DNA of 64,000 nucleotides from contig JBBZIV010000001.1 in NCBI GenBank assembly GCA_038405045.1, positions 930,001 through 994,000 of the forward strand, written 5' to 3'. Under the pieces are notes generated by a model. It did not search any database and had not been told where the DNA came from. It saw only the letters and a program-made list of their open reading frames with translations. The position numbers and the translations under genes were made by a program. The stretch's first letter is position 1; each line of letters begins with the position of its first letter. Below are positions 15,695 to 25,326 of the stretch, one piece after another. The DNA is from Sporobacter sp038405045. Its GTDB lineage: Bacteria > Bacillota > Clostridia > Oscillospirales > Oscillospiraceae.

Positions 15695-16774
15695 TTAAAG
15701 TTTGAGCCCGCCGAGCAGGCTTTTGAGGTTTTCTTCCCAATTCAAGTGCTGCTCATAGAATAGCCGGGCGCCTTGCGACAGGCGGGCACGGAGGCCGTCG
15801 TCCTGAAGGCGGAGAAGCGCGTCATCCAATGCCGCGTCGCCGCGCGATATGAGGCCTGTCTCCCCGTCAAGGACGACTTCACGCAGCCCTGCGACATCGG
15901 CGGCAATAACGGGAACGCCGAAGGCGTAAGCAATCGGTAAAACCCCGCTCTGCGAGGCCTCGATATACGGGAGGACGACGGCACGTGCGTTTTGAACAAG
16001 CCAGAGCATCTCGCCGTCCTCGATAAAGCGGTTGATTAGAAAAACGCTGTTATTACGCTGAGCGCGCTCGTCCTCCTCCGGCTCGAGCCGACCGTTTCCC
16101 GCCACAACAAGGGGGACGGACAGCTTTTCACCGACACGGTCATACGCGCGCAAGAGATTGACAATACCCTTATAGCGGCTGATACGGCCGAAAAAGAGAT
16201 AATAGCCGCCCAACTGCGCCAGTTCCTGCGGCTTTTTCGGCGCGGCGTCCGGCAGATGCGCGCCGAGCGGCATCAGCAGCGCTTTGTCGGCAAAGGGGGC
16301 ATAAAGTTTGTCAAAGAGGCGCAGGCTGTTTTCCGATAGGAGGACGACGCGACCGGCGGCACGCAGCGCATGCTTGCGGCTGTACAGCTCAAAGCCCTGC
16401 TTAAGACGGTCTAAAAGCCTCAGTGTTTCCGGATGCGGCGACACATCGTGCAGGACAAATACTGTCCGCCATCGGCCTTTCAGGGCGCAAAGCGTCTGCG
16501 CGGAGATGATCCCCTCGTCGCAGAAGACGACGAGGCCCGGCTTTTTGTGGGCAATCCGCGCGGCCACGCGCGCACTTGGCGCGTTGTTCGGCAAAATGTT
16601 TTTAAATCGCCTGTAGCGTTCAATGGTAAAAACGGGCGCCGGGACATCGTCTGCTGTGTCTGGCAGGAAAAGCGTCACCTCATAACCGAGGCGCGTCAGC
16701 GTTTCCGCGAGCGTCACGGACAGCTGGACGATGCCGCCTTTAAAGTTGGAGGTGAATAAAACGATTGTATTCAT
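15695..16774 (-). CDS. Glycosyltransferase, GT-B fold (GT4-like)
   Basis: 359 residues. The N-terminal domain opens with 'FTSNFKGGIVQLSVTLAETL', the loop that holds the acceptor in GT4 enzymes. The C-terminal domain shows the linker 'GGYYLFFGRISRYKGIVNLL' and the donor-binding segment 'SQSGVLPIAYAFGVPVIAAD...GLREVV', but the usual EGFG-type acidic motif is replaced by EASQSG. Adds one sugar to the lipid-linked repeat unit at the cytoplasmic face. Donor unknown; heptose is possible given the adjacent pathway, but this is only proximity. Confidence 0.88.
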   Translation of the reverse strand: MNTIVLFTSNFKGGIVQLSVTLAETLTRLGYEVTLFLPDTADDVPAPVFTIERYRRFKNILPNNAPSARVAARIAHKKPGLVVFCDEGIISAQTLCALKGRWRTVFVLHDVSPHPETLRLLDRLKQGFELYSRKHALRAAGRVVLLSENSLRLFDKLYAPFADKALLMPLGAHLPDAAPKKPQELAQLGGYYLFFGRISRYKGIVNLLRAYDRVGEKLSVPLVVAGNGRLEPEEDERAQRNNSVFLINRFIEDGEMLWLVQNARAVVLPYIEASQSGVLPIAYAFGVPVIAADVAGLREVVLDGETGLISRGDAALDDALLRLQDDGLRARLSQGARLFYEQHLNWEENLKSLLGGLKL

Positions 16775-16788
16775 GAGCCCTCTCTTTC

Positions 16789-17526
16789 CTAGTTGGGATG
16801 CAAGCCAGCCCGACGGCGAGCGGCGCGTCGTATCAGCAAAACGATTTTCTCACTTCCGAGACCGAGGACGGTGCGGGCTGGGATATCGCGTGCTGCATCA
16901 AAGCTGCAGACTACACGCCTATTTCTGGCGAGCCAGCGGTCCAGCGCGTCGAAGCTTTCCGGCGGCGTTGTGTTCGGGTGGAGGCAGACGGTGACAAGGC
17001 CCGCTGGGACCTTAAGTGGCTTCGATGTTTGGCATGGGATAAACTTGAGGCCTTGGCGCATATACGGAAACAGACCGTATCCGTCCGTCACATAGCGGAA
17101 ACCGAGTGTATGAAGGGCGCGCAGCGTCGTATCGTCATACGAATGCGCCGGGGCCATAAAGATATCCGTCTGAAGGCCGAGGCCTGTGAGAATCCGCTGC
17201 CCCTCGGATAAGAGCGCATGCTGCCTGTCATAGGATAGGCCCGCAAATTCGCTGTAGGCGTTGATGCCGAGGCGGCCGGGGTCTTGCGTTGTGTAAACGT
17301 GGCGCGCCCCGTGCTGCGCGATACAAAAGCCGCGTTCGTGAAGATGGCGGATTTCGTCCCAGCCGCCGCTGTTATGCGCAAGGCGCAAAAGCGCGGGATC
17401 CTGATTGTCAGGTATGACGCCGAGGAGCGGGCGGATATCGTGCTTTATCATCATGCCCACGAGACGGTGAAAGTTCTCCCACACCATATAAGGTGAGACG
17501 TCGTCTATTCGAAAGGTAACGCGCAT
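16789..17526 (-). CDS. DUF2334/NodB-like polysaccharide deacetylase family protein
   Basis: 245 residues. Opens with RVTFRIDDVSPYM (the paired Asp of NodB-like deacetylases), has 'FCIAQHGARHVY' supplying a metal His, and 'IFMAPAHSYDDTTLRAL', the P-A-H-x-Y variant common in DUF2334. No signal peptide, so probably cytoplasmic or acting on lipid-linked intermediates. The start at 17526 has AGGAGG 4 bases upstream. Likely trims N-acetyl groups on the operon's glycan; activity not proven. Confidence 0.78.
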   Translation of the reverse strand: MRVTFRIDDVSPYMVWENFHRLVGMMIKHDIRPLLGVIPDNQDPALLRLAHNSGGWDEIRHLHERGFCIAQHGARHVYTTQDPGRLGINAYSEFAGLSYDRQHALLSEGQRILTGLGLQTDIFMAPAHSYDDTTLRALHTLGFRYVTDGYGLFPYMRQGLKFIPCQTSKPLKVPAGLVTVCLHPNTTPPESFDALDRWLARNRRVVCSFDAARDIPARTVLGLGSEKIVLLIRRAARRRAGLHPN

Positions 17527-17559
17527 AGAACCTCCTCCAATCACGTCAAGGCAGCTTCG

Positions 17560-18603
17560 TCAGATAAAAGCGCGCAGCCAGCGGAATGCGCGGCGGCGGG
17601 ATAGGGCGACAGCCGCAAGCGAAACAAGCGCCGAGACTGTCACAGCGGCCAAAACAGCCGCCACACCATTTGGTGATACGCCCATTAAACGCCATAAAAG
17701 CGTGAGGGCTAACAGTATGAGGATGTGATCGTAATAAATGAGTGACGAGGCCATACGCAGCAAGACGGCCCTGCCCTGATTGATTATGGCCGGTACCCGC
17801 TCACAAAGGCGGACAAGCGCCCATGCGGCCGGGACCGCCGACACCAGCATGTTTACGCTGTGCAGCACCGTAGCTTCCATAAGCATCGCGGCGAGTGACA
17901 CGGCAAGAATAGCGGCAAGCAGCGCCGTCCGGCACCGTGCTGCTGTTTGACCGAGACGCACTCCGAGGGCTGTGTAGAAAAGGCCGTAGAACAGACCATT
18001 GCGCGTTGTGAGAAAAACAGCGTTGTAAGCATGAAGAAGCCGTTCGGCGACCGGAAAGCGCGTCATAAGAGCTGTGTTGTCACAAAAAGCGCCGATCAGC
18101 AGCAGCACGAAAGCCATCAGGAGAATGGCCCGGCGGCTGAGCCCAAGCCTTAACAATAGCGCCAGCGCGGCAACGGCAAAGAAAAGCGCCGGGAGATACC
18201 ACAGCTGGACAATGTCACTGGCGAAGACAAACTGTTGGGCGTACCGAAGCAGGTTTTCCCACATCGGCCTGCCGCCGGTAAGCCAGCCGTAAACGGTGAC
18301 GGGCAGATAAAGTAGCGACCAAAGCGCATACAGGCGCAGGATGCGCCAAAGATATTTTTTAACTGTTGCCGCCGATACATCCGCGCGGCCGAAGAGCAAA
18401 GAACCGGAAATGATGAAAAAGCACGGGACGGCAAGGTTTGACAGCCATTCGACAACAAAAAGCCAGGCGGCCGACGACGCCGGGTATGCGCCCTGAACGG
18501 CGTGGCGGGCGACGACAAGCAGCGCCAGCAGAAATTTCAGCAGGTCAAACCCGACAATGTGATGGCGGGCATTTGGCTGCACGCCGCCCGATGCCTCCGT
18601 CAC
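17560..18603 (-). CDS. Membrane acyltransferase family 3 (O-acetyltransferase)
   Basis: 347 residues with about ten hydrophobic helices. The family signature is clear: 'FDLLKFLLALLVVARHAV' at the start (catalytic His) and 'VPCFFIISGSLLF'. Such enzymes acetylate surface polysaccharides using cytoplasmic acetyl-CoA. The GTG start overlaps the wzx-like stop by 4 bases (GTGA), so translation is coupled. Confidence 0.88.
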   Translation of the reverse strand: MTEASGGVQPNARHHIVGFDLLKFLLALLVVARHAVQGAYPASSAAWLFVVEWLSNLAVPCFFIISGSLLFGRADVSAATVKKYLWRILRLYALWSLLYLPVTVYGWLTGGRPMWENLLRYAQQFVFASDIVQLWYLPALFFAVAALALLLRLGLSRRAILLMAFVLLLIGAFCDNTALMTRFPVAERLLHAYNAVFLTTRNGLFYGLFYTALGVRLGQTAARCRTALLAAILAVSLAAMLMEATVLHSVNMLVSAVPAAWALVRLCERVPAIINQGRAVLLRMASSLIYYDHILILLALTLLWRLMGVSPNGVAAVLAAVTVSALVSLAAVALSRRRAFRWLRAFI

Positions 18604-20144
18604 GACACGCCCCCCTGCCCTTTTTGAAGTCTGCTCGCTAAAAAACCGCGTACGATCTTTTGAAGGCCGGCAAACGCATCCGACCGAATCGTTCCGAGAA
18701 CGAAAATAGCGGCTGTTATAGTACCGTAAAGTGCGCTTTTCCCGATAATCACCAGATACGTCGCGCCGGGACCGAGTGCCCTGTCAAGAAATACAAGCGG
18801 GATAAACGCCAGGGCGCCGAGGGCAAGATAAAGCAAATAGCGCTTGAAGTAATCAACAAACGGCCTGTGAAAGCCATGCTTATACAGAATATACGGCTCG
18901 ACCCAAAAACTTGTCACCAAAAGGCTTCCAAGCGTCCCTAGAAAGACGCCGACGATGCCGAAATGGATGGCCAGCACGACGGATAAAACAAGATTGACGG
19001 CGGCTTCAACAAGCGGCTTGTACCGGTCATGCCAAAAAAGCCCTTGACTGTCACGGAACGACATGGTGATGCGCCGCATGCCGTTTAAGAGAAAGCACAC
19101 GAGAATGACGACGACCGTCGCCCTATCGAGCACGTATGAATCGCCCGCCCAGAGCGCCACAAAATCGTCGATGACGAAATACAAAATCACCGTTGCGGTG
19201 ATGACGACGAGAGCATTTAAATAAAGCCCGATACCGTACACTTCATACATGCGCTTTTGATTTTCCGTCACGCTCAGGTCGCCGACACTCGCCGTGAGCG
19301 CAGCAAACGCCTGCCCGATAATGGTTGACAGCGCGATGAGGACGAGATTGTAGTTTGAATAAAAGCCAACGGCGACGACGCTGACAAAGGCCGCAATAAT
19401 AATATTGTCCGTTCCGCTGACGGCGGCCCCGCCGAGTCCATGCAGGAAGAGTGCCCGGACGCTTTTTGAGATCGATTTCTTCGTCTCGCCGTCGACTGTC
19501 TCGCGCACCGGAACCTTCATATAGGGGTGCTTTTTGCGTGTGACGAGCGTTACGACAACACCCTCGAGAAGGTTGCACAGCAAGAGCGCCGTCAGGTACA
19601 AATAATAATTGTGATAGAGAATGAGCAGAGTAACCTGCAGCGCGTTTAAAAGAATATAGACGAGATACGCGATGACGGCCGTTAAATACTTGTCCTGATA
19701 CGCCACCAGCAATGTTTTGTTGTAGGAGAAAAAATAGGTGGCCGACATGGCGGCGAGATAGAGCATGTAATATACCGTAACGTCGCGCCCCGGAATCGGC
19801 GAATGAACGAAAAGCGGGAACGCCGGAATGACGGCAAGCCCGGCGAAAAAGATAAACAGGCCGACCCTGTTATAAAGACGCCGGAAATAGCCCATCAGCG
19901 CGCGGATGCGCGCCTCGTCCTTTTCGGCGATTGGCCGGAAAAGGACGACGAGAAAGGCCGTTGCAAAGCCCATTTCCGACATGGAGAGAATGGACAGGAC
20001 GTTTGAAAAAACACCGTTCAGGCCGAGATAATCGGCCCCAAGATTGCGGATAAAATACTGCCGCGTGAAAAAAGTGACGAGAATCGTCAGCGCTTGAAGC
20101 AGCAGCGTCACGACGACGTTGCGGAGCGATTTGCGCGTTCTCAC
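18600..20144 (-). CDS. Polysaccharide flippase (Wzx-like)
   Basis: 514 residues, 12-14 membrane helices, oligosaccharide-flippase fold. Its N-terminus, VVTLLLQALTILVTFFTRQY then IRNLGADYLGLNGVF, is typical of Firmicutes Wzx. Moves undecaprenyl-PP-linked repeat units across the membrane. The GTG start overlaps the polymerase stop by 4 bases (GTGA), matching the next junction. Membership of the family is firm, while the substrate is defined only by the operon. Confidence 0.9.
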   Translation of the reverse strand: MRTRKSLRNVVVTLLLQALTILVTFFTRQYFIRNLGADYLGLNGVFSNVLSILSMSEMGFATAFLVVLFRPIAEKDEARIRALMGYFRRLYNRVGLFIFFAGLAVIPAFPLFVHSPIPGRDVTVYYMLYLAAMSATYFFSYNKTLLVAYQDKYLTAVIAYLVYILLNALQVTLLILYHNYYLYLTALLLCNLLEGVVVTLVTRKKHPYMKVPVRETVDGETKKSISKSVRALFLHGLGGAAVSGTDNIIIAAFVSVVAVGFYSNYNLVLIALSTIIGQAFAALTASVGDLSVTENQKRMYEVYGIGLYLNALVVITATVILYFVIDDFVALWAGDSYVLDRATVVVILVCFLLNGMRRITMSFRDSQGLFWHDRYKPLVEAAVNLVLSVVLAIHFGIVGVFLGTLGSLLVTSFWVEPYILYKHGFHRPFVDYFKRYLLYLALGALAFIPLVFLDRALGPGATYLVIIGKSALYGTITAAIFVLGTIRSDAFAGLQKIVRGFLASRLQKGQGGVS

Positions 20145-21346
20145 AAGGCGTCACCGCCTTCCGGCGCGGCTTGAATCGGTTCGGCTGCGCCGTCCGTCTC
20201 CCGGTCGGCAAACACGAAGAGCAGGAGCAGCAGATAAAACAGGTGGCGGTTAAAGAGAATCTGGTCTGTCAAATAGATGAGGATTAAAACAAGAAACAAA
20301 ACCTTGTTCCGGCTGACCTTGAAAAGGCTTGCCAAATAAGTATTCCAGAGTAGGCCGCCCACGGCACCAAAACTGAAAAAACTGAAGAAAAAGGCGTTTG
20401 TCCCGTTGTCGATAATTTCTGTCGAGACAGATTTGACGTAGACCGCCAGTTGGTTGTGACCGGCACCGAGCAAAATTTCCTTCACGCCGAAATAGCGGAA
20501 ATACTGCAGCGTGCCGAAAACGCGGATGTTATCCTTCAAATTGGAAAAGCGCAGTTTTTCAAACACCTTGACATCGGCAAAGGCGGAAACATTCATGATG
20601 AGGACGGCAAGCCCAATGAGAAAAAGCACCCATTTGACGATAATGGGAATCTCTTTTTTCCGCACGATGAAGATGAGGGAAATGACAATCGCGGCGGCGA
20701 CGCCCGTCGTACTTGTCGACAAATAGAGCGTCACGAGCAGAAAAATGGCCGTCAGGTACTTTTTGCGGTTGAGAGACAGGGCGTATACGGGCAGAACGTA
20801 AATGGCAAAATAGGCCGGTTCGAGAAACACGGAATTCGGCCGCCCGTATGTAATGGCAATTGACGGATACGCCGCCATCAGGTTCGGCTCAACAGCCGGG
20901 ACAATAAGGCCTGTTAAGATAATGCCGCGCGTATATAGAAAATACTGAACGCATAAAAAAGCGGCACAGGCGAGAGCCACCACCTGCAAAAAGCGGTAAA
21001 AAACATCACGATCAACAATTTCGCTGTGGATAAAATAAGCGCAGAGAATGGCCGTTACAATCATGTCAAAGCTGTTATTCATGACACCTGTAAGCGGCAG
21101 TGTGCGCATATGAAGCAGACCGGTGACGATGTTCAGAACGGCCAGCGTGACGATAACCAGCAAGAGCTTTAAATTGAGCAGGACGCGGCCACGTTTGACG
21201 AGCACATCGACAACCAATACAAACAGCAACAAAACCGTGCCCAAATTGAACACCGAGATGCCCTTATAGGCGCCGAGAATCGGCATGAGCGCCAAGACGC
21301 CGTATTTAAAAAGCTCAAATCCATTAAGCCGCGCGGCTTTGTTCAT
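20141..21346 (-). CDS. Putative polysaccharide polymerase (Wzy-like)
   Basis: 401 residues with 10-12 membrane helices and a large loop in the middle (about 150-190) containing 'AITYGRPNSVFLEPAYFAIY'. The P-N-S-x-x-x-E-P-A/S signature is seen in EpsG/Wzy-type and O-antigen-ligase-like proteins of Gram-positives. Sequence conservation in this class is low, so the call leans on topology and on the adjacent flippase. Confidence 0.8.
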   Translation of the reverse strand: MNKAARLNGFELFKYGVLALMPILGAYKGISVFNLGTVLLLFVLVVDVLVKRGRVLLNLKLLLVIVTLAVLNIVTGLLHMRTLPLTGVMNNSFDMIVTAILCAYFIHSEIVDRDVFYRFLQVVALACAAFLCVQYFLYTRGIILTGLIVPAVEPNLMAAYPSIAITYGRPNSVFLEPAYFAIYVLPVYALSLNRKKYLTAIFLLVTLYLSTSTTGVAAAIVISLIFIVRKKEIPIIVKWVLFLIGLAVLIMNVSAFADVKVFEKLRFSNLKDNIRVFGTLQYFRYFGVKEILLGAGHNQLAVYVKSVSTEIIDNGTNAFFFSFFSFGAVGGLLWNTYLASLFKVSRNKVLFLVLILIYLTDQILFNRHLFYLLLLLFVFADRETDGAAEPIQAAPEGGDAL

Positions 21347-21364
21347 GACGGCCCCCCTGGTATG

Positions 21365-22477
21365 CTACAGTTTTTTCAGCGCGCTTAAATAAAATTTTTC
21401 AAGCCAGCGAACAGTGTCCGCGATATCATAGCCCGACGCGCGCACCGCTTCCGACTGATCCTGCCGTTCGCTGTTACTTGCAAGAATTTTCGCAGCCCAG
21501 ATGTCTGCCCCGCGGGAGAGCGGCACAAATGAACAGTGGCTCGTGACGGCGGCGTCCTCGGCAATTGTATCGGACAGGATGCATTCAAGACCGGCACACT
21601 GCGCCTCAATGGCCGTAAGCGGGACGCCCTCCCAAAACGACGGCAATACAAAGACATCCATTGCCATATACAGATCCGGCAGATCATGCCGCACACCGGT
21701 AAAAATGATGTGGCCTGACAGCCCCTTGTCGGCCGCGCGCTTTTTAATGGCTGCCTCGAGCGGCCCGCCACCTACAAGCAAGAGCTTTGCCCGGCTGTTT
21801 TGACGGTGCACGGCTTCGAACGTGTCGATTAAAAACGCGTGGTTTTTGACGGGGATAAAAGAGCCGACATGACCGACGACAAGCGCGTCTTCCATACCGA
21901 GAGCACGCCGGGCGCGGCGCCGGAGGTCTGCATCATAAGCAAATTCCTGCGTGTCGACAGCGTTTGGAAGAATGAAAAAGTTGTCTTTACAGGCGGCCTT
22001 TTCACCAAAAAGCCAAACACCAGCCTTCTCGGAGCAGCCAAACAGATAGTCGGCCCGTTTGCGAATCGGCCGCTGCAGCAGCGATTTGACGAGCGCAGAG
22101 ACACCACGGCCGGACGATGTGCTGTGGCTATGGGCCACCGTGATGAGACCGTATTGACGCGCAATACCAAGATAAAACGAAGCCGCTGTGCGCTGATGGC
22201 CGTGAATCAGGCTGTATTCGGGGTGTGCTGTGAAAAACTGATGCCACGCCCTGAAATAAGTGAGCATATTTTTGGCGCAGAAGCGCGGCAGAACGTAAAC
22301 CCTGCCGCCAAGCGATTTGATCTCGTCTGCATAATCCCCCTTTTGGTCGGCGCAGACGACAAAGTCAAACTGGAAGCGGTCTCTGTCGAGCCGACGGTAA
22401 AGGTTCATGACCATCGTCTCGGCACCACCCCTGTCAAGGCTGCCGAAAACATGCAAAATTCGATATGTTGCTGACAT
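21365..22477 (-). CDS. Glycosyltransferase, GT4 family (EpsF-like)
   Basis: 370 residues. The 'HVFGSLDRGGAETMVMNLYR' N-terminus is the hallmark of EpsF-type GT4 enzymes. 'VVGHVGSFIPVKNHAFLIDTF' and 'PSFWEGVPLTAIEAQCAGLE' (E-x7-E catalytic/donor motif) follow. Cytoplasmic, acts on lipid-linked acceptors. The ATG overlaps the last base of the upstream gene's stop codon, indicating coupling. Confidence 0.9.
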   Translation of the reverse strand: MSATYRILHVFGSLDRGGAETMVMNLYRRLDRDRFQFDFVVCADQKGDYADEIKSLGGRVYVLPRFCAKNMLTYFRAWHQFFTAHPEYSLIHGHQRTAASFYLGIARQYGLITVAHSHSTSSGRGVSALVKSLLQRPIRKRADYLFGCSEKAGVWLFGEKAACKDNFFILPNAVDTQEFAYDADLRRRARRALGMEDALVVGHVGSFIPVKNHAFLIDTFEAVHRQNSRAKLLLVGGGPLEAAIKKRAADKGLSGHIIFTGVRHDLPDLYMAMDVFVLPSFWEGVPLTAIEAQCAGLECILSDTIAEDAAVTSHCSFVPLSRGADIWAAKILASNSERQDQSEAVRASGYDIADTVRWLEKFYLSALKKL

Positions 22478-23586
22478 TATTTTCTCCCTGTCGTTTCACT
22501 TTTAATCCTGTCGATTTCTTCGATATAGGCCGCGATGACAAGCCGCCTGTCAAACTGTTTCAGGACAAGCGCGCGGCCATTCAGGCCCATTTGACGCCGC
22601 TCTGCGTTATCGAGCGTTAAAAAGCGCTCGACGGCATCAATCAGCGCCCGGCTGTTCCGGCGTTCAAAAAGAAAGCCACTGACGCCGTCGTCAACGATTT
22701 CGCGGCAGCCGCTGATATCGCTGCAAAGGATCGGCCGACCGCATGCCGCCGTCTCCAAAAGCACGTTGCTCATCCCCTCCCAGTAGGAGGGGTGAATTGT
22801 GGCGTGAGAATTTTTATGAAAAAGGCGGACATCGCCTTGTACGCCGTGATAGACAATAACGCCGCGTGCAGACAGTGTGTGCAACTGTTCCTCATACTGC
22901 TCCTCGAAGGCTCCTACAATGTGAAACGACGTGTTTGGGTAGCGCGCCTTGATCTCTTCCGCCGTCGCCAGATACTCTTCGATTCCCTTCTCTGCCATGA
23001 TCCGGCCGATGAACAAAAAGTTGACTGTATCGCCGCTGGGATAATGGAGCAGGTCAAATTGCGCCGTGTTGACACCGGAGCCGGGGATGAGGCGGCGGTG
23101 CTGGTTTGTTAGAACGCGATGTCGTACCATGAAGTTGAGGTTTTCCTGGTTCTGAAAATAGACGCACGCCGCATTTTTAAGCGATGTGCGGTATAAGGTG
23201 AGCATCACGGCGCGCAGTGGGCCGCCGTTTTCTATCGACGCGCCGAGCCCCGTGATGTTAACGAGGTAAGGCACGCCCAAAAGTCGGCAAACGAGGCCGC
23301 CGTAAAGGTTCGGCTTAACGGTGTACGTCAGGACGGCATCCGGCTTTGTCTCTTTGATGATATCCCAATACGTTTTCAAGAGCTTGAGCTCGCCGAATGG
23401 GTTTGTCCCGCGGCGGTTCATCGGTGTGTCGATGAACCGGCAGCCGAGAGTAGTGAGCTTGCCGATAAACGGCCCATTGGGAAGCGCAATTGTCACATCG
23501 TGACCCTCGCGGATGAGTGTGTGGAGCAGTTCGTAACGAAAGCGGTAAAGTCCGCTGTCGGCATTTGCTAATATGAGTATCCTCAT
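22477..23586 (-). CDS. Glycosyltransferase, GT4 family (EpsD/PglA-like)
   Basis: 369 residues. 'ILANADSGLYRFRYELLHTL' and 'DAVLTYTVKPNLYGGLVCRL' are typical of transferases that add the second sugar (often GalNAc or similar) after the priming residue. The donor motif 'PSYWEGMSNVLLETAACGRP' is intact. It stands two genes downstream of the priming transferase, which fits an early step. The start overlaps the previous stop by 4 bases (ATGA). Confidence 0.9.
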   Translation of the reverse strand: MRILILANADSGLYRFRYELLHTLIREGHDVTIALPNGPFIGKLTTLGCRFIDTPMNRRGTNPFGELKLLKTYWDIIKETKPDAVLTYTVKPNLYGGLVCRLLGVPYLVNITGLGASIENGGPLRAVMLTLYRTSLKNAACVYFQNQENLNFMVRHRVLTNQHRRLIPGSGVNTAQFDLLHYPSGDTVNFLFIGRIMAEKGIEEYLATAEEIKARYPNTSFHIVGAFEEQYEEQLHTLSARGVIVYHGVQGDVRLFHKNSHATIHPSYWEGMSNVLLETAACGRPILCSDISGCREIVDDGVSGFLFERRNSRALIDAVERFLTLDNAERRQMGLNGRALVLKQFDRRLVIAAYIEEIDRIKSETTGRK

Positions 23587-24596
23587 GATGACGATCCTTT
23601 CAGGCGCGGCGCGCGATAGCGCGGGAAATACCCCGTGTCCGTCGTTTCTCCCTGTCGGGCGGCGGCTGCGACGAGCGCGTCATACGTCTTTTGATCGTAA
23701 ATGCTTTTGCCGACGCAGAAATCGAACGGCGGACTATTTGAAAACCGACTTTTGAAATGAAAGAGCGAATCGTCCGGGCTGTTTGAAAAACCGCCGCCGA
23801 GATGGTTGAGGAGATAGCCCTCCTCCTTGGCACGCAAAGCCCGCGCGGCCTTGATATAACCGATGGCCCTCGTTTTATTGCCTGCCGGAGTCGTCGTCGT
23901 CAGATGAGTGTGGATGTAGGGCTGATATTTGAGGTATAAAACGCTGGCGACAATCTCGCCGTCCATAAGGGCGTTAACGAGCTCCACCCGGCCGTGAAGG
24001 CCTTTGAGCGCTTCGAAGTACGACGGCGGAAAAAAGTAATACGCGCTCGTCTGCTTTGAGGCCATCAAATCATAATACAGCCGCGTAAAGTCATCCATTG
24101 TTTCCAGTGCGCTGTCAAACTGGATAGACAGGCCGCGCTCGGCGGCATGACGGTAGCTATTGCGCACCGTCTGGTCAAATTCCTCGTTAAAAATATCCTT
24201 CGTCAGGTCGATGGCAACCGTTTTACGGAGGGGGATGACCGTATCAAACGCCTGTGTGAAATCTGCGGCATTATTGATGACAGGGTGAAAGCGGATAAAG
24301 GACGCGACGATTTGATGATCGAGACAGTATTCCCGGAAGGCGGCGGCAAATGTTTGGGCAAGCCTTTTTTTGTCCGACGCGGTACCGAGGATGACCGGCC
24401 CGCCGTACCCGTAAGGCGTTGTTATGTCCCCATAACGCTCGAAGCCCTGAAAGCCCGTGAGCGGCCGTCGGAGAAACTGAAAGTAGACGGTGCCGTCCGG
24501 CGTTTGATGCTCAAAGCTTTCAAGCACACCGCCCTCATGCGTCTCATACAGGCGGCCGTATTCGGGCGTGAAGTAAATATCGGGCAGATGTTCCAT
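23583..24596 (-). CDS. FemAB-like GNAT acyltransferase
   Basis: 337 residues, double-GNAT FemAB-type. The N-terminal substrate half contains 'ERYGDITTPYGYGGPVI', seen in GNAT proteins of EPS operons. The central helix 'FDQTVRNSYRHAAERGL' and the C-terminal 'YLLNHLGGGFSNSPDDSLFHFKSRF' complete the fold (read as separate short stretches). Likely N- or O-acylates a nucleotide sugar or glycan. Since an aminotransferase starts the operon, N-acylation of an amino-sugar is a reasonable guess, not a proof. Confidence 0.78.
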   Translation of the reverse strand: MEHLPDIYFTPEYGRLYETHEGGVLESFEHQTPDGTVYFQFLRRPLTGFQGFERYGDITTPYGYGGPVILGTASDKKRLAQTFAAAFREYCLDHQIVASFIRFHPVINNAADFTQAFDTVIPLRKTVAIDLTKDIFNEEFDQTVRNSYRHAAERGLSIQFDSALETMDDFTRLYYDLMASKQTSAYYFFPPSYFEALKGLHGRVELVNALMDGEIVASVLYLKYQPYIHTHLTTTTPAGNKTRAIGYIKAARALRAKEEGYLLNHLGGGFSNSPDDSLFHFKSRFSNSPPFDFCVGKSIYDQKTYDALVAAAARQGETTDTGYFPRYRAPRLKGSSS

Positions 24597-24611
24597 AAAG
24601 CCTCCCGGCAG

Positions 24612-25304
24612 TTATTTGAACGCGGCGACCGCCTCTTCCGACGTCTGCTCATGTGCTAAGTCGGCCGCGAGGACAAGGCCGCGCCTGAGCTGGTCGCGCT
24701 GAAAATCATCAAAGTAATCGAAGCTCTCACCGTCGTCGGCCACCAGAGCGTCGTCCCCGCGCAGCGTTTTAAAAACCGTTGCAAGCAGAATTTTAAGATC
24801 GAGAGCCAATGACATATTGTCAACATAGTCGGCATCATACGCAAAGCGCTTGTCCCACGCGCAGTTGACGCGCCCGTTGACCTGCGCAAGGCCCGTAAGC
24901 CCCGGCCTGACATCGTGGCGGCTGTTCTGCCGCTTCGTATACCACGGCACATAGCGTAAGATGAGGGGGCGCGGGCCGATAAAGCTCATCTCACCGCGCA
25001 GGATGTTGAAAAGCTGGGGCAATTCGTCAAGACTTGTCCGGCGTAGGAAGCGACCCGGTGCCGTTAAAGAAGCCGCCTCAACGCGGCCCGCGCCCTCGTA
25101 AAGGGGCTTCATCGTTCGGAACTTGTACATTTTAAACGGCTTTAAGTCCTTGCCGATGCGTGTGGCGTTATACATAACGGGCGACGACGGATCGTCCAGC
25201 TTGATGACAAGCGCGAGGAGCAACTGGAGCCAACCCGTCAGGACGAGCAGGACGGCGGCAAGGAGCCAGTCGAGCAAATATTTTATGTAAACGTATTTCT
25301 TCAT
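24612..25304 (-). CDS. Undecaprenyl-phosphate sugar-1-phosphate transferase (EpsL/PglC-like)
   Basis: 230 residues. One N-terminal re-entrant membrane helix (about 8-35), then the monotopic phosphoglycosyltransferase core: 'PFKMYKFRTM', 'RTSLDELPQLFNILRGEMSF' (catalytic Asp-Glu), 'GPRPL', and 'RPGLTGLAQVNGR'. Primes synthesis by placing the first phosphosugar on undecaprenyl phosphate. The C-terminal 30 residues extend beyond the common core. With an aminotransferase upstream, the first sugar may be a diamino- or 4-amino-trideoxy sugar as with PglC; the matching dehydratase is not in the window. Confidence 0.93.
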   Translation of the reverse strand: MKKYVYIKYLLDWLLAAVLLVLTGWLQLLLALVIKLDDPSSPVMYNATRIGKDLKPFKMYKFRTMKPLYEGAGRVEAASLTAPGRFLRRTSLDELPQLFNILRGEMSFIGPRPLILRYVPWYTKRQNSRHDVRPGLTGLAQVNGRVNCAWDKRFAYDADYVDNMSLALDLKILLATVFKTLRGDDALVADDGESFDYFDDFQRDQLRRGLVLAADLAHEQTSEEAVAAFK

Positions 25305-25326
25305 GCCATCTCCGCAGCGCGCCTTG